In this document: piece by piece, positions 25,638 through 36,035 of the stretch | Position numbering within the stretch: the first letter of the stretch is position 1 | Layout of the letters: every line of letters starts with the position of its first letter | Source of the DNA: Pseudochryseolinea flava | GTDB taxonomy: Bacteria > Bacteroidota > Bacteroidia > Cytophagales > Cyclobacteriaceae | Reading direction: 5' to 3' | DNA: 37,052 bases | NCBI RefSeq assembly: GCF_003286915.1 | Contig: NZ_QMFY01000028.1 | Coordinates: 1-37,052, forward strand | The notes under the pieces: model-generated | Seen by the model: the letters and a program-made list of their open reading frames with translations, nothing else | The model's database searches: none | Told to the model about the DNA's origin: nothing | Position numbers and translations under genes: made by a program

Positions 25638-27692
25638 ATGCGCTTAATAATCGTTTTCTTAATTTTTTCTGTCGCGGGCGTGCATGCGCAGGATTCGTTG
25701 AAAGTAAGTGTGCTCTCGAATGTAAAAGGAAATGTTATTCAACTTCGCTGGGCGGTCAACTCTGCTATGGCGTGGAAGACAACCAATCGTTACGGTTTTA
25801 TCGTGGAACGTATGACGGTAACGCGTGACGGGAAAGCACTTGCTGTTCCTGAAAAGGTTATCCTAACACCGAAACCATTAAAAGCTAGACCGCTCAATGA
25901 TTGGCAAGCACTTGCCACCGATAACCAATATGCTGCTGTAATTGCCCAAGCATTATATGGAGAAAGTTTTGAACTGACAGGGGACGATGCAAAAGGTGTC
26001 TCCAGGTTTATCGCGATGGCTCAGGAACTAGAACAACGGTATTTGGTATCGTTGTTCGCTGCGGATCTTTGCTACCCGGGTGCCGTCATGGCTGGATGGG
26101 GTTTAGAAGATGTAACTGTAAAACCTGGCGAGCGATATCTATATCGCGTATCGTCAGCTGCGCCACAGAAGACCCTGGCCATATCCATGGGCTTGGTCTA
26201 CGTCGGCCTCGCTGATGTCGTTAAACTACCAAAGCCACAAGAACTCACAGCAACATTTGGCGACAAAACGGTAATGCTAACATGGAATTATGGTTTGCTC
26301 ACCCGTTACTATGGAGCATACCATGTCGAGAAGTCTGAAGATGGAAAAAACTTTAAACGTATCTCTTCGACGCCGTTGAGTAATATGAATAGTAAAGATG
26401 GTAAGCCATTGGATAGAATGTATTTTATGGATACGCTGTCAAATAATATGGCTGTTACTTCTTACCGTATTCTAGGTGTCAATTCATTTGGTGAGGAAGG
26501 CCCCGTGTCAGAAATAGTGAGCGGAAAAGGTATTACGCGATTGGTCTATGTACCGCATATCGAAAAAGCAATTCCGAACGAATCCGGTGGTGTTGATATT
26601 GAATGGGAGTTTGACACGCGTGGAAATTCGCAGATCAAAAACTTTGAACTTCATCGTGGTGATCAGGCAAATGGGCCATTCGTTGCAGTTAAAAAAGATA
26701 TTTCATCGGGTGAACGAAAATTCGTGTATGACTCACTACAAGAAAGTAATTACTTCGTGATTGCAGCCATACCTCACCACGGCGAACCGAGTCTGTCATT
26801 TCCTGTATTGGTGCAACCAACAGATACAATACCGCCAAGTGTTCCAAAAGGATTGAAAGGTACGGTGGATAGCACCGGTGTTGTCCGATTGTCGTGGGAT
26901 AAAAATAAAGAGCGCGATTTCCTCGGATACAGAATTTATCGTGCGCAAACCAGAGGAGAAGAACTGGTGCCAATAACCGACATAGCGATAAAAGAAAATG
27001 CGTTTGTAGATTCAGTTCAAATATCGACTTTAAATAATGAGGTTATCTATGCCGTTACATCATTGGATCGACGTTATAACCAGTCCGCACAACCAACTAC
27101 AATTGTATTGAAAAAACCAGAGGTAGTTCCACCACAGTCTCCATTGATCACGAATTACATCGTTAACAACAAAGGTATTACGCTAGAATGGGTATCAGGC
27201 GGTGAAGAAAATTTGAGCATGATTCAAATCGTACGGACCGATAAGTCTACTTCACAAGAAATCATTCTAGCGGAAGTGAAAGATATGAAAATTGCAAGCT
27301 ATCGTGATTCGTTGGCAGCACCGCAGATGTGGTACAGCTATTCCATTCGAAGCGTTTCGGAGGGCGGACTAAAATCGACGTCGCCTGCTGTTACGCTTCA
27401 AGCTCCCGTCAGGGCAATAGGAAGTATTACATTGTTCTCAGCGAAGTTGAACGCAAAGAATAAACTGGTGATGCTCCAATGGAAGCACAACCTAAAAAAT
27501 GTTAAGCAGTTTGAAATATATAAAGGCGAAGTTGGAAAATCCATTACACTGTGGAAAGTACTGAAAGGATTTGAAGATAAAATTGAAGATCGTGTTATCA
27601 CGCCAGGTGTACATTATGAATATATCATTCGTGCATTATTGGATTCAGGTAAAAGTGGAGGATCGGCAAAAGCATCCACCAGTAAAAGGTAG
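25638..27692 (+). CDS. Secreted multi-domain Fn3 protein (684 aa)
   Basis: Signal peptide (LIIVFLIFSVAGVHAQ, cleaved after 18), a unique N-terminal domain (about 20-190), then about five consecutive fibronectin-type-III-like domains at about 197-300, 300-395, 396-495, 500-595 and 596-684. Each shows the family rhythm of a Trp in strand B (VMLTWNYG, VDIEWEFD, VRLSWDKN, ITLEWVSG, VMLQWKHN) and a Tyr-rich strand F. Domain 3 opens with DTIPPSVPKGL, a typical Fn3 boundary. No sorting domain or catalytic motif is present. It sits in a four-gene operon and likely acts in adhesion or as a structural partner at the cell surface. Confidence 0.88.
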   Translation: MRLIIVFLIFSVAGVHAQDSLKVSVLSNVKGNVIQLRWAVNSAMAWKTTNRYGFIVERMTVTRDGKALAVPEKVILTPKPLKARPLNDWQALATDNQYAAVIAQALYGESFELTGDDAKGVSRFIAMAQELEQRYLVSLFAADLCYPGAVMAGWGLEDVTVKPGERYLYRVSSAAPQKTLAISMGLVYVGLADVVKLPKPQELTATFGDKTVMLTWNYGLLTRYYGAYHVEKSEDGKNFKRISSTPLSNMNSKDGKPLDRMYFMDTLSNNMAVTSYRILGVNSFGEEGPVSEIVSGKGITRLVYVPHIEKAIPNESGGVDIEWEFDTRGNSQIKNFELHRGDQANGPFVAVKKDISSGERKFVYDSLQESNYFVIAAIPHHGEPSLSFPVLVQPTDTIPPSVPKGLKGTVDSTGVVRLSWDKNKERDFLGYRIYRAQTRGEELVPITDIAIKENAFVDSVQISTLNNEVIYAVTSLDRRYNQSAQPTTIVLKKPEVVPPQSPLITNYIVNNKGITLEWVSGGEENLSMIQIVRTDKSTSQEIILAEVKDMKIASYRDSLAAPQMWYSYSIRSVSEGGLKSTSPAVTLQAPVRAIGSITLFSAKLNAKNKLVMLQWKHNLKNVKQFEIYKGEVGKSITLWKVLKGFEDKIEDRVITPGVHYEYIIRALLDSGKSGGSAKASTSKR

Positions 27693-27712
27693 TTGATGTT
27701 AATGTTTTTTGT

Positions 27713-30700
27713 ATGAGAAAAATATTATTAATGCTCTTGGTTAGTTGCGCATCATACGTCGCGATGGCGCAGACATATGAGGTAAGCGCACATATTAGAA
27801 TTTGGTCGGACTTAAGCACCATGCATTGCAACAGTCACTACCGCTTACTCTTCCATTTCAAGGATAATACGTACCGTGAATGGTCGGAACTATTGACGAT
27901 GAATAGCGAAGGTGAAAAAGCGGATTTTTACAAGACGTTCTACCTGACTAGAGATAATCCGATCACGCATATGCAAGTAATTGCTGTCCGTAGGTATAAC
28001 AATGATTGTGATAAAGGTAGCGGTGATCCTCGTGACGAACGACTTATTCCGGTAACCATGCAAGTACCGTGCAATGATCAGACGACAGAACGTTACACTA
28101 ATATATTTTCAGCGTTCAGTGCGGGAAGTTTCATAGAGTTTACCGTAAATCCAATTTCAAATGTCGAAGCCATCCAAGTCGACGGGTTCTTCGAGTCGGC
28201 GTACGACGCAGCTTACTGGAAGTATGCTATCTATGGTGTCTATCCCGACAACTCGACGATTCTCCTGAGTAAGGATAATCGAAGCATGAATAAAACAGAG
28301 CTCACGGGACTTCGTGATCTGGTTCGCAGTCCTTTGACGAAGCGTTTGTCGAAAATAAGATTTATCGAAAGGCGAACATCCCTCCCGTGGGAAACACCAA
28401 GACAGCAAGAGTATTCTGTAACATATAACTCCAATGGTGAATTTGACCTGCCGTTTACCGAGCCTTTTCATTACGGTGCAACGATTAGAATCAAGCACAC
28501 TAAAATTCAAACGCCAATCACGCCTTCTCTCGGAACGGTAATGCCATCCCATCATGAAGTATCGCTGGTAACACCGGAAACCAGTGACGTTTTGCGCTGG
28601 CAATATCATCTTCAAGGGGAGGATACAACGAGATGGACTTATCTGCCTGCTTCGTACGGAACTCCACGGACATTGAAGTTGGTCGGGAAAGATTTCTTCA
28701 CATCAATTTCGAAAGATTATATCAACTACCTTTATAAAAATGTTTACTTCCGAGCGCGATACACCTGTGCGACAACACAAATCACACAAATCGCAACGGT
28801 TGAGCTGAGGCTATCCGCACCAGAAATAACCGTCGCAGCAGAGAACGAAAAATGTTTTAATGCACGGGATGGAAAATTCGTGGTGAGCTTGAATCGAACT
28901 TTGTTAGCAAACGAATCGGTTGGAATTGAATTGAACGGCACCATTTCTCCCGAAAATTATTTTGCCACGGCGCCAGGAAATCAGGTGGTTGTGGAAAACG
29001 TCGCGCCAGGAACATACAACGTTCGTATTGTTTCGGTTTTTAATATAGGGGGAGGAAAAACAAGAACCGGATATTCTGGTGCAACCGGCCACGTAAGGCT
29101 TGGTAGAAAGGTTAATGCCGCAAATGATTTCACAGTATTTAACGCTACACCCACTGCCGTAAAATGTTTCGGTGGTGCCGATGGAAAAATTGATGTTACG
29201 GCTACTGGTGGTACTGGAAATTTAACCGCGTCTTTATTTCTGAATAGCAATCAATTGAGCCAGTTGAATTTTTCTAATGGCGGAATCGTAACGTTCACCG
29301 ACCTCAGTAGCGGTTCATATCAAGTGAGATTAAAAGATAGCAATGGATGCGAACCAAAGGTAAGCGGTGTTGTCATAACAAAATCTGGCGTCGTTACACA
29401 ACCTGCAAAAGCTGCGGAGGTCGGGGTGATCGAAGCCATTGAACCCCTTGCTTTCGGCTACACTGACGGATACATCACCGTGCGCGCTAGTGAAGGTACT
29501 ATGCCTTATACATTCGAATGGAAAAACGCGAGTGGAACAGTGCTCACCGCTAACCCGCCCGTGAATGAAGGCACTACGATGCGCAACACCCTTTCGAATC
29601 TTGCAAAAGGTACGTACAACGTCATGGCCAAAGATAAAAATTATGATCTGGTGACCACGCGTACTGAAACCAACTTGAAAGGCTGTTATCAGAAAACATC
29701 GGTAATACTAAATGAACCTGCTAAACTAACCGTAGCTGTTGCTCAAAAACGTCCTGTATCTTGTAACGGCGATAGTGACGGAGAAATTTCGGCACGCGCC
29801 AAAGGTGGAAAACCTTTTCCTGTTGGATCGCCAAACTATCCATACCAATACGAATGGTATAAAGTTGTAAGTGGTACGCCACAATCAATTACGGATACTG
29901 ATAGCATCGCCGGAAACTTGAACAGCGCAACATTCCGCGTTCGCATCACCGATAAGAATGGAATCTCCACGTGGTCTCCTGATTTTAAACTCACGCAACC
30001 TGCCGTGCTTCGCTCTGATTTCGACTTAACGCCTGTGCTTTGCAATGGCGATAAAACAGGCGCAGCAACTTCATTGGCGAAAGGCGGAACTGCACCTTAT
30101 AAATACGCATGGAGTACCAACGACTCAACCCAAACCATTCAGAAATTGTCGGACGGATTTTACGCCGTTGTAATTCGTGATGCACGTGGATGTACTACCT
30201 ATGAACAAGTGGAAATTACCGCACCTGCAGGAATCGTTGATACGCCAACACTAACAATACCAACATGTCAAGGAGATGCGAATGGCTCCATCAGTCTCTC
30301 AGTTGCCGGTGGTAAAGCACCTTATACCTATGTGTGGGATAAGGATATAAATCAGAAGTCCAGTGTGTACAACAACCTTAAGACAGGTACATATGGTGTT
30401 GTGATCACTGACGCTAATAAATGTTTCATCACCCGTGAGTATACGCTGACAGATCCTGATATGTTCATCGTGGATCTTGGTCCCGATCGCGTGCTCTGTA
30501 AAGATCAAAGTCTAGCGGTCAACGCAACCATCGACGATGCAACAGCACAATACACGTGGTTGAAAAACAATCAAGCATTCTCCACCGATCCGTCGCTTTC
30601 TCTTTCTGATGAAGGTGTATACCACGTGAAAGTAAAAGATTACAAGGGATGCATGAACGAAGACGAAATCACCATCACGCGGACAGGTGAAGAAATTTCA

Positions 30701-31234
30701 GCAAGCATCGCTGTCGCTACACGTGTTCCTCAAAATGGAAAAGTACGTATTGCCAACATTAGCTTCCCGAAACCGGATCGCGCGCTTTGGATATTGCCAG
30801 AAGAAGCGATGGTGATCGAAGAAACTGAGGGCTATGTTGATCTTTCATTCCCCGACAAAGGTGAATACAATGTAGGACTCACTACATTCCTCGATGCGTG
30901 TGAAGAATCTACATTCGCTACGGTCAAAGTTGTTGACGCCAGAGAACTCACCGATTACATTCCACCAGATGAACCTTATATCAAGCAGTTCATGGTGACG
31001 CCAAATCCAAACGATGGTCGATTTACCGTTACCGTAGAATTAAAACAAGCTGGAGATTTTGACGTGCTGTTGTACAATGGTCAATCGTCCATCGTCAGAA
31101 ACGAATCCGTACGCGGAAAATCATACGCGAAGTTAGATTTTGATGTGCGCAATGAAGTAAGCGATGGACTCTATGTCGTTCAACTGAAAACCGCACAGGG
31201 ATACTCGATTTTTAAACTCATGATCAATAAGTGA
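27713..31234 (+). CDS. T9SS-exported surface protein with SprB-like repeats (1173 aa)
   Basis: Signal peptide (ILLMLLVSCASYVAMAQ), an N-terminal region of about 350 residues with no recognised domain, then repeats of the SprB type: clear copies near 483-545, 680-750, 770-825 and 845-905 (openings KCFGGADGKIDVTATGGTG, SCNGDSDGEISARAKGG, LCNGDKTGAATSLAKGG, TCQGDANGSISLSVAGG) and two degenerate ones (near 380 and 577). After an Ig-like segment (LGPDRVLCKDQSLAVNA) the protein ends with a type A sorting domain from about 1094 (MVTPNPNDGRFTVTVEL ... GLYVVQLKTAQG). Type IX secretion would carry it to the surface. SprB is the mobile gliding adhesin of Flavobacterium; this protein is far smaller. The next gene starts 7 bases after the stop. 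Confidence 0.92.
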   Translation: MRKILLMLLVSCASYVAMAQTYEVSAHIRIWSDLSTMHCNSHYRLLFHFKDNTYREWSELLTMNSEGEKADFYKTFYLTRDNPITHMQVIAVRRYNNDCDKGSGDPRDERLIPVTMQVPCNDQTTERYTNIFSAFSAGSFIEFTVNPISNVEAIQVDGFFESAYDAAYWKYAIYGVYPDNSTILLSKDNRSMNKTELTGLRDLVRSPLTKRLSKIRFIERRTSLPWETPRQQEYSVTYNSNGEFDLPFTEPFHYGATIRIKHTKIQTPITPSLGTVMPSHHEVSLVTPETSDVLRWQYHLQGEDTTRWTYLPASYGTPRTLKLVGKDFFTSISKDYINYLYKNVYFRARYTCATTQITQIATVELRLSAPEITVAAENEKCFNARDGKFVVSLNRTLLANESVGIELNGTISPENYFATAPGNQVVVENVAPGTYNVRIVSVFNIGGGKTRTGYSGATGHVRLGRKVNAANDFTVFNATPTAVKCFGGADGKIDVTATGGTGNLTASLFLNSNQLSQLNFSNGGIVTFTDLSSGSYQVRLKDSNGCEPKVSGVVITKSGVVTQPAKAAEVGVIEAIEPLAFGYTDGYITVRASEGTMPYTFEWKNASGTVLTANPPVNEGTTMRNTLSNLAKGTYNVMAKDKNYDLVTTRTETNLKGCYQKTSVILNEPAKLTVAVAQKRPVSCNGDSDGEISARAKGGKPFPVGSPNYPYQYEWYKVVSGTPQSITDTDSIAGNLNSATFRVRITDKNGISTWSPDFKLTQPAVLRSDFDLTPVLCNGDKTGAATSLAKGGTAPYKYAWSTNDSTQTIQKLSDGFYAVVIRDARGCTTYEQVEITAPAGIVDTPTLTIPTCQGDANGSISLSVAGGKAPYTYVWDKDINQKSSVYNNLKTGTYGVVITDANKCFITREYTLTDPDMFIVDLGPDRVLCKDQSLAVNATIDDATAQYTWLKNNQAFSTDPSLSLSDEGVYHVKVKDYKGCMNEDEITITRTGEEISASIAVATRVPQNGKVRIANISFPKPDRALWILPEEAMVIEETEGYVDLSFPDKGEYNVGLTTFLDACEESTFATVKVVDARELTDYIPPDEPYIKQFMVTPNPNDGRFTVTVELKQAGDFDVLLYNGQSSIVRNESVRGKSYAKLDFDVRNEVSDGLYVVQLKTAQGYSIFKLMINK

Positions 31235-31241
31235 TTTGTCT

Positions 31242-34200
31242 ATGCAAACGGAGACCCCAATTCTTTCAAAAGACAAATCATCAATTTTTAAGATGATGAA
31301 ACTACGTTGTTTGTTTATATTCTTATTGGCCATCGTGGGCATGTCGGCGTCAGCGCAAACGACATATCCGATTCAGGTCAACGCAAACTTGTTACCGCCC
31401 TATAGTCTTTATCTCAGCGACTACTACAGCGGAACACGCGAGAAGATTGCCGTGACACTCGTCAACCGCGATCAGCTTAAACCAACGTTATCGGTTCGTC
31501 TTCGCATGATCATCAGCGCTGCGGGTGGCGTACGCCTTCAAACAAATGACAATGTTTTCTTCGAGCCAATTATCGTTGAGAACGGATTACCATTAAGGTT
31601 GACAGCGTCTGACCTCGCGCCGTATTTTCAACCGAATAATTTAATCACACAAGGCTCACTTCCCTCAGGGAGATTGCCAGAAGGTCTTGTTGAATTTTGC
31701 TTTCAAGCCGTAGAAGCCTACACAGGTCAAGTGCTCTCTTCTTCTTCGTGCGCAAGAGCGTGGGTAACGAGTCAGAAGCCACCGCTGTTAAGTTTGCCGC
31801 GCGACAAAGAAAGCATCGCCTTCCGTGATCCGCTCAATGTTCTCTTTCAATGGACACCGCTACACCAGGGAATATCTCAAGTAGAATATGAATTTATTCT
31901 GAAAGAATATTGGGACAACGGGATGCCACCACAAGCGGCATTCCCTTACTCGCCGGAAATTTATCGCGAGACCACACGCAGTACTTCCATTATTTATGGC
32001 GCGCTTAATCCTCCGTTGCTTCCTGGAAAGAGATACATCTGGTGCGTACGTGCACAAGCACGCGATGGTATTGATCCCGTAAATCTTTTCCTCAACGAAG
32101 GGTATAGTGAAGTGCGAACATTTACACTTCAAGATAACTGCGGAACGCCAACATACATTTTAGCAACGGCTGAAAGATCGAAGCTTACATTAGAGTGGAG
32201 TGGTTTACCTGAGCACGTAGCGTTTGCAGTGAACTACCGATTAAAGACAGAGAATAACTCCGAGTCATGGACAGAACAACAAACCAATGACGTTAAAACG
32301 ATTTTATACAGTCTGAAGAATGGTGGCGTGTACGAGTACCGCATTGGTGCGATGTGTATCGCAGGGCAACCCGTGTTTGGTCCGATCATGGAGGTAGCAC
32401 TGCCGCAAGAAGATTCAACGCGACTGGCAAATTGTGGTATCCTTCCGGATGTAAACATCGCGAACAAAGAACCACTCAAACAATTGCAAACCGGCGAGGT
32501 AATTAAAGCGGGTGACTTTCCCATTACCATCACACATGTAAATGGAACCAACGGTACGTTTACTGGTAAAGGATGGACCACCGTACCTTGGTTGATGGAT
32601 GCTAAGCTCGCAGTAGAGTTTACAAGCATTGGCGTCAACACCGATCGTCAACTAATCTCGGGATACATTCAATCAAGTTATGATGTCAATGAAGGCGGTA
32701 TTACCGATCTCGACGAAGTATTCGAAGGTGGTGGTATCGGCGGAACAGTAATCACCGGACTCTCGGAATACGACACGACTTTCAACTTTGCTATTCCGGG
32801 TATTGAGTCGTTCACGTTGAATGAAGAAGGTGACCTGGTGATTGTAGATGATCAGAAACAGCCACACGTAGTTGATATGGCTGATCGTGAAGGACAAGGT
32901 AACGAAGGCAACAACGTGAAAGTCTTCCCGATGACGGTAAAAGACAAAGACGGCAAAGTGTATAAAGTAGATGAGGAAACCGTTGTTGAGAATGGACAGG
33001 AAGTGAAGAAAGCGAAAGCGACATTGATTGGACATGCAGGCCAGCCATTGACAGCTGGAAGTTTCGATCCCGGTCAGCTTGATAGCGATAAAGCTGTTGT
33101 GACATTCGAGAAAGGTGAGGGCTATTATTCATTCGATACGTGGCAGGAATATTATGCGAATGCGGCATTGATTCGCGAAAAGTATCAGAAGCTTGATGAC
33201 AACTACTACGCGCCATGGAAGTTCATGCTCGAAGGAAAGACCGATGTTGTGCGCGCAAGAATTCAGATCAAGGATTCATCGATCAAAGCGAAGAAGGTAA
33301 TTTTCAAGACACCACTCGGTGCGGAGTTCGCTGGAAATTACGATAGCATTCAGAATGTATATAACCTCACGTTGATCAGTGGACCCGTAAACGATGTACA
33401 AGAGATCTATGCGTTGTATCCTAAAACGAGTGATAGTTATTATACGCTTGGTAAAATTAACGTAGCAACCTATCCTGGTAAGAGCTATAGCGTAACACTG
33501 GTGTCCGTAAACAATGCTGCGATTGACCAGAATGCAATTCAAGAGACGTTAAACAAAACCTACGGGCCAGTAGGGGTAACGTGGCAAGTAACCCAAGAGA
33601 TATTATCCTATACCGGGAACGTGAATGTGTTGAATGAGTCGACAGGTTTGCAAACCTACAACGATGACATGCGCGCGTTGAATGCCGCGGCGAAGGCACA
33701 ACCATGGTATAAGAAAGATTCTAACATCCTATTCTTCATCGATCCATCGGGCAGTGAAAAGCAGAAGCGTGATGCTGCAGGATTTATGCCGCGAGGTGCA
33801 CAGTTCGGATACATCTTCCCGAATTCAGCAGCAGCCGGTACAGTAGATGAAACAGTAGCGCACGAGTTAGGTCATGGCCGTTGGAAACTCATCCACACGT
33901 TTGACAAGCACTATGGTGGTTATGCAACAGCTGCGACCGACAACCTGATGGATTACAACAACGGACTTCACCTGGCCAAGTGGCAGTGGGATCTGTTGAA
34001 CGATCCGAGCTGGCTGATGCATTTGTTTGATGGGGATGAGGAGGATATGTCTGCCGTATGCCAATCAAGTCTCACCGCGATTGAGGCTGTGATCCGCTCT
34101 GGCGAGGTGGTTACCTTCATGAGACTATTATCTGCCGTGCACGAACCCGATGGTGAATTTGAGCACAAAGGCAAAAAGTATAAGGTGTCGAAATTTGAGA

Positions 34201-36029
34201 ATGACCAAGTGTTGATACATTATTATCACGATGCTTATGATGATCCGACAATTCAGATGTTTCATGTTAATGTGAAGGATGAACAATTATTGTCAAAAGG
34301 CGATCAGAAGTTTTGGATTTACTATCACGACAATAGTTTTAGCAGCGGGCATGCGCTTGCAACGGTTCTCACAATGACGGTACTGTTAAAAGATGTTAAG
34401 CCAGACCTTAATGAACCAATGCATTGCCAAAGGAAGATAAGAAATTTTCCTTATGGGGTAACAGCAGGAGCGGCGTTCTCAAACGTTGCATCAGCGGCGG
34501 TATTTTATACTGCTTTTGGTTGGGCTGGTTTAGAGGCGTTTGTGGCAAACGGACTAGCTAAGTGTGGGTCAGCGCTGGCGGTGGATGTAGCGTTTCAAAT
34601 TGCAATCAATTCGCTTGTTAAAAGATATCTCGGAGAGGAGATTACAGCGGGTATATTATTAAAGGAACTTTCGGCGCCGAGCGCAGGAGCTGCATGTATT
34701 ACTGCTACATTTTTCCCCGATTGCGGAATGCGTTGTGCCGGTCTTACGGGACTTGCTACCGGTTTTGCTGATGATCTCGTAAAGCAACTTTACATTGATG
34801 AAAAGTCAATTGATGAATTAGATCTTAATCAAACGCTGCGTGCAGGTTTTATTCAAGGGCTCATTGCCATGGGCACGCAAAAAGTGATATCATTTGGCCT
34901 TAACAAATGGAATCAGCGTTATACCCGGAAGCAAGTTGAAGAGGCGATTGAAGATGCGCGTATTAACCCCGAGAAGTATGGGCTGCCCGGTCAGGGAGGA
35001 ATGCCAACTCAGGGCGTGGATTTCTCTGATGTTGTCATTAGTAAGAACTATGAATTGGCGAAAGACTTAATCGCAGGTGTTGTTTCAAAAGTTGATGATA
35101 ACTTGATTGACGTCGTTGTTCACGGGGCAGGTAATGAATATTCATTAGTTGAGGAGGGCCTTGAAGCAGTAGGACCTGTTGTGTTAGCAAACTGGATTGC
35201 TAGTAAGGGGATAAAGGATCAAACAATCCGCTTGCTTTCTTGCAGTAGTCTCGAGTCGGCCCAGCAACTTGCCAAAGAGCTGCAGCAAAAAGTTATTGCT
35301 TGTGAGGGTAAAATCAAGATATTTTCCGATGGTGGCATCGAGAGTATGGAGCGATCGCCTTGGTTTGAGCTTTCACCAGATGGTTCTAAAATCCCTGTTG
35401 ACGGGCCCCCATTGCCAGTGAATAAAGAAGGAAAGTTTGTGGAGCTTGGGAAAGATGCGGGAGAAAAATTAGCAAATGCTGGATTCGGTAAAACGCTTAG
35501 AGCATCTTTGTCCAAATTGGGAGTGAGTGATGATGTTACACAATATTCGATAGCCCAAAATTCGAGAGGTGGCGCTTGGGTTCTACTAGGTACGACTTTA
35601 GAAGCGAAGGAGATCGCACTCGCGGACGATATTTTTAGAGTGTTCGGTCAAAAATGCATTTTTCCGAAGAGTAACCTTCAGGCGATAGAAGGATTTTTGG
35701 CTGATGGGACACCGTTCACAATGAAGGAATTAGAAAAGAATTTTAATTCTTTTGCCGCAAGAATAAACGAGATGTCGTCGAAAATCAAAGCAGACCCTAA
35801 TTTTCAATGGCTCGGAGCAGAAGGTTATTTAAAAGTTCCCTTCAGTTCTTTTGTAAAAAATGACGGTACTGTGCAAACAGTTACCAAGGAGTATGTTGAG
35901 CAGCTTTTCGATGCTTCAATTTCACGAAATGCATTCACGATAAAAAATGATGGAACAGTAAAGGCGATTACGGTATTTCTTTACGATGGTAGTAGTTTTA
36001 TTCTCGATTTAAATAGACTGAAACCCTGA
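31242..36029 (+). CDS. TANFOR-like secreted zincin with polymorphic-toxin-type C-terminus (1595 aa)
   Basis: Start ATG 31242; ATG 31293 directly before the signal peptide (LRCLFIFLLAIVGMSASAQ) is a good alternative. Domain order: TANFOR-like region (about 36-297; NLLPPYSLYLSDYYSGTREK, LTASDLAPYFQPNNL, SGRLPEGLVEFCFQ); Fn3 (297-386); conserved linker (GDFPITITHVNGTNGTFTGK); zincin protease with HELGH (His874, Glu875, His878), third His885 and Met-turn NLMDY (Met903); hydrophobic segments (1069-1126, 1145-1179); and a C-terminal part with a VVVHGAG His1294 and LLSCSS Cys1334, spaced as in C80/caspase-like cysteine proteases. The final 200 residues match nothing I know and may be the effector. 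No T9SS sorting domain is seen. The 3' third is more AT-rich, as expected for exchangeable toxin tips. The toxin role is an inference. Confidence 0.85.
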   Translation: MQTETPILSKDKSSIFKMMKLRCLFIFLLAIVGMSASAQTTYPIQVNANLLPPYSLYLSDYYSGTREKIAVTLVNRDQLKPTLSVRLRMIISAAGGVRLQTNDNVFFEPIIVENGLPLRLTASDLAPYFQPNNLITQGSLPSGRLPEGLVEFCFQAVEAYTGQVLSSSSCARAWVTSQKPPLLSLPRDKESIAFRDPLNVLFQWTPLHQGISQVEYEFILKEYWDNGMPPQAAFPYSPEIYRETTRSTSIIYGALNPPLLPGKRYIWCVRAQARDGIDPVNLFLNEGYSEVRTFTLQDNCGTPTYILATAERSKLTLEWSGLPEHVAFAVNYRLKTENNSESWTEQQTNDVKTILYSLKNGGVYEYRIGAMCIAGQPVFGPIMEVALPQEDSTRLANCGILPDVNIANKEPLKQLQTGEVIKAGDFPITITHVNGTNGTFTGKGWTTVPWLMDAKLAVEFTSIGVNTDRQLISGYIQSSYDVNEGGITDLDEVFEGGGIGGTVITGLSEYDTTFNFAIPGIESFTLNEEGDLVIVDDQKQPHVVDMADREGQGNEGNNVKVFPMTVKDKDGKVYKVDEETVVENGQEVKKAKATLIGHAGQPLTAGSFDPGQLDSDKAVVTFEKGEGYYSFDTWQEYYANAALIREKYQKLDDNYYAPWKFMLEGKTDVVRARIQIKDSSIKAKKVIFKTPLGAEFAGNYDSIQNVYNLTLISGPVNDVQEIYALYPKTSDSYYTLGKINVATYPGKSYSVTLVSVNNAAIDQNAIQETLNKTYGPVGVTWQVTQEILSYTGNVNVLNESTGLQTYNDDMRALNAAAKAQPWYKKDSNILFFIDPSGSEKQKRDAAGFMPRGAQFGYIFPNSAAAGTVDETVAHELGHGRWKLIHTFDKHYGGYATAATDNLMDYNNGLHLAKWQWDLLNDPSWLMHLFDGDEEDMSAVCQSSLTAIEAVIRSGEVVTFMRLLSAVHEPDGEFEHKGKKYKVSKFENDQVLIHYYHDAYDDPTIQMFHVNVKDEQLLSKGDQKFWIYYHDNSFSSGHALATVLTMTVLLKDVKPDLNEPMHCQRKIRNFPYGVTAGAAFSNVASAAVFYTAFGWAGLEAFVANGLAKCGSALAVDVAFQIAINSLVKRYLGEEITAGILLKELSAPSAGAACITATFFPDCGMRCAGLTGLATGFADDLVKQLYIDEKSIDELDLNQTLRAGFIQGLIAMGTQKVISFGLNKWNQRYTRKQVEEAIEDARINPEKYGLPGQGGMPTQGVDFSDVVISKNYELAKDLIAGVVSKVDDNLIDVVVHGAGNEYSLVEEGLEAVGPVVLANWIASKGIKDQTIRLLSCSSLESAQQLAKELQQKVIACEGKIKIFSDGGIESMERSPWFELSPDGSKIPVDGPPLPVNKEGKFVELGKDAGEKLANAGFGKTLRASLSKLGVSDDVTQYSIAQNSRGGAWVLLGTTLEAKEIALADDIFRVFGQKCIFPKSNLQAIEGFLADGTPFTMKELEKNFNSFAARINEMSSKIKADPNFQWLGAEGYLKVPFSSFVKNDGTVQTVTKEYVEQLFDASISRNAFTIKNDGTVKAITVFLYDGSSFILDLNRLKP

Positions 36030-36035
36030 ACACAG

